Assembly: GCA_024742695.1 (NCBI GenBank) | Contig: JANSXY010000006.1 | Coordinates: 149,703 to 213,702 of the forward strand | Origin: Paracoccaceae bacterium | Lineage (GTDB): Bacteria > Pseudomonadota > Alphaproteobacteria > Rhodobacterales > Rhodobacteraceae | DNA length: 64,000 nt | Reading direction: 5' to 3' | Shown: positions 63,523 to 64,000 of the stretch, one piece after another | Numbering within the stretch: position 1 is the stretch's first letter | How the letters are laid out: each line of letters begins with the position of its first letter | The notes under the pieces: generated by a model | What the model was told of the DNA's origin: nothing | Databases searched by the model: none | Seen by the model: only the letters and a program-made list of their open reading frames with translations | Made by a program: the position numbers and the translations under genes

Positions 63523-64000
63523 TCAGCCCGCCGACGCCAGCCAGTCGTCCAGCGCCGCGATCTCCTCGGCGGCCATCCTCAGGCCGAGCTTCGTGCGCCG
63601 CCAGACGATGTCCTCCGCCGTGCGGGCATATTCCCGCGCCACGAGCCAGCGGACCTCCGCCTCGGTCAGGCCCGCGCCGAAATCGCGGCCCAGGTCGGCC
63701 ATGGCGCCCGCCGCGCCCAGCAGCGCGAAGGCCTCCGTCCCGTAGGCGCGCACGAGGCGGCGGGCATGGCCAGGGGCGAGGAACGGGTAGGCGGCGGCGA
63801 GCCGCGCGACCAGCGCCTCGAACCCGTCATGCGGGAAATCGCCGCCGGGCAGCGGCACCCGCGCCGTCCACGCCCCGGTCGCGGCGGGAAAGTACGGCGC
63901 AAGCCTGGCCAGCGCGCTTTCGGCCAGCCGCCGGTAGGTGGTGATCTTGCCGCCGAAGACGTTCAGCAAGGGCGGCCCGGCCGCGTCCAGCCGCAGCACG
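63523..64000 (-). CDS. glpD: Glycerol-3-phosphate dehydrogenase, C-terminal part (5' end outside window)
   Basis: Only the last 158 residues are visible; the gene continues beyond the right edge. LNVFGGKITTYRRLAE (the FAD/substrate-contact block) is followed by the helical C-terminal cap with LPGGDFPHDGF and ending EYARTAEDIVWRRTKLGLRM. This is the C-terminal half of aerobic, FAD-dependent GlpD, which oxidises glycerol 3-phosphate to dihydroxyacetone phosphate at the membrane. It lies 66 bp upstream of glpK. Confidence 0.9.
   Translation of the reverse strand, partial: VLRLDAAGPPLLNVFGGKITTYRRLAESALARLAPYFPAATGAWTARVPLPGGDFPHDGFEALVARLAAAYPFLAPGHARRLVRAYGTEAFALLGAAGAMADLGRDFGAGLTEAEVRWLVAREYARTAEDIVWRRTKLGLRMAAEEIAALDDWLASAG

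Overview
The window is GC-rich chromosomal DNA (roughly 70% GC by eye) with very tight gene packing and many ATGA/GTGA stop-start overlaps. The gene set points to an alphaproteobacterium of the Rhodobacterales (Paracoccaceae/Rhodobacteraceae): DUF6478, DUF3035 and DUF1674 proteins, the neighbourhoods lspA-purH-heparinase II/III-rsmB, dapB/rbfA/truB and mutL-rmuC, and a MutL with its own endonuclease motif. No insertion sequence, prophage, CRISPR array or rRNA was seen. One tRNA gene (Pro, CGG) is present.

Layout. 1-5.2 kb: a cut dimethylglycine/sarcosine dehydrogenase-type gene, a D-2-hydroxyacid dehydrogenase, an SH3-like exported protein, a cation efflux protein and a PHB-depolymerase-like esterase whose reading frame is broken by a GGGC repeat. 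5.2-9.3 kb: two coupled glycosyltransferases, an MFS carrier, tRNA-Pro and a DMT carrier. 9.4-31.2 kb: mostly housekeeping genes (rmuC, mutL, an M16 peptidase pair, lspA, purH, rsmB, dapB, rbfA, truB, map) mixed with small conserved genes, then a cinA-like/GNAT/AhpD-like/OmpA-like run. 31.2-38.3 kb: a LysR regulator, fadH, Rhodobacterales-specific proteins and ilvD.

38.3-48.0 kb is the most unusual part. It looks like a carbohydrate catabolic locus: an SDR, a split transketolase (two genes), a SAF-type oxidoreductase resembling the DXR-like (DRL) family, a LysR regulator, a second, divergent full-length transketolase, a shikimate-dehydrogenase-like protein lacking the usual shikimate-binding motif, and a 2-oxoglutarate-semialdehyde-type dehydrogenase. 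Three of its intergenic regions carry the same 15-bp TTAGnnGnnCTnCAA (TT-N11-AA) box, so the LysR protein probably controls itself and both transketolase units. The substrate is not known; a branched or unusual sugar is my inference.

48.1-56.2 kb is a stress-export region. An arsR-arsC-aqpS operon (arsenate reduction followed by arsenite exit through an aquaglyceroporin) is divergent from a second arsR plus an ArsP-like permease; both arsR promoters appear to give leaderless messages. An RND pump with its adaptor is divergent from a TetR gene around a large palindrome. 56.3-64.0 kb: a KduD-like SDR coupled to a DksA-type zinc-finger protein, an AEC carrier, a large PAS-containing chemoreceptor, zapA, glpK and the 3' end of glpD.
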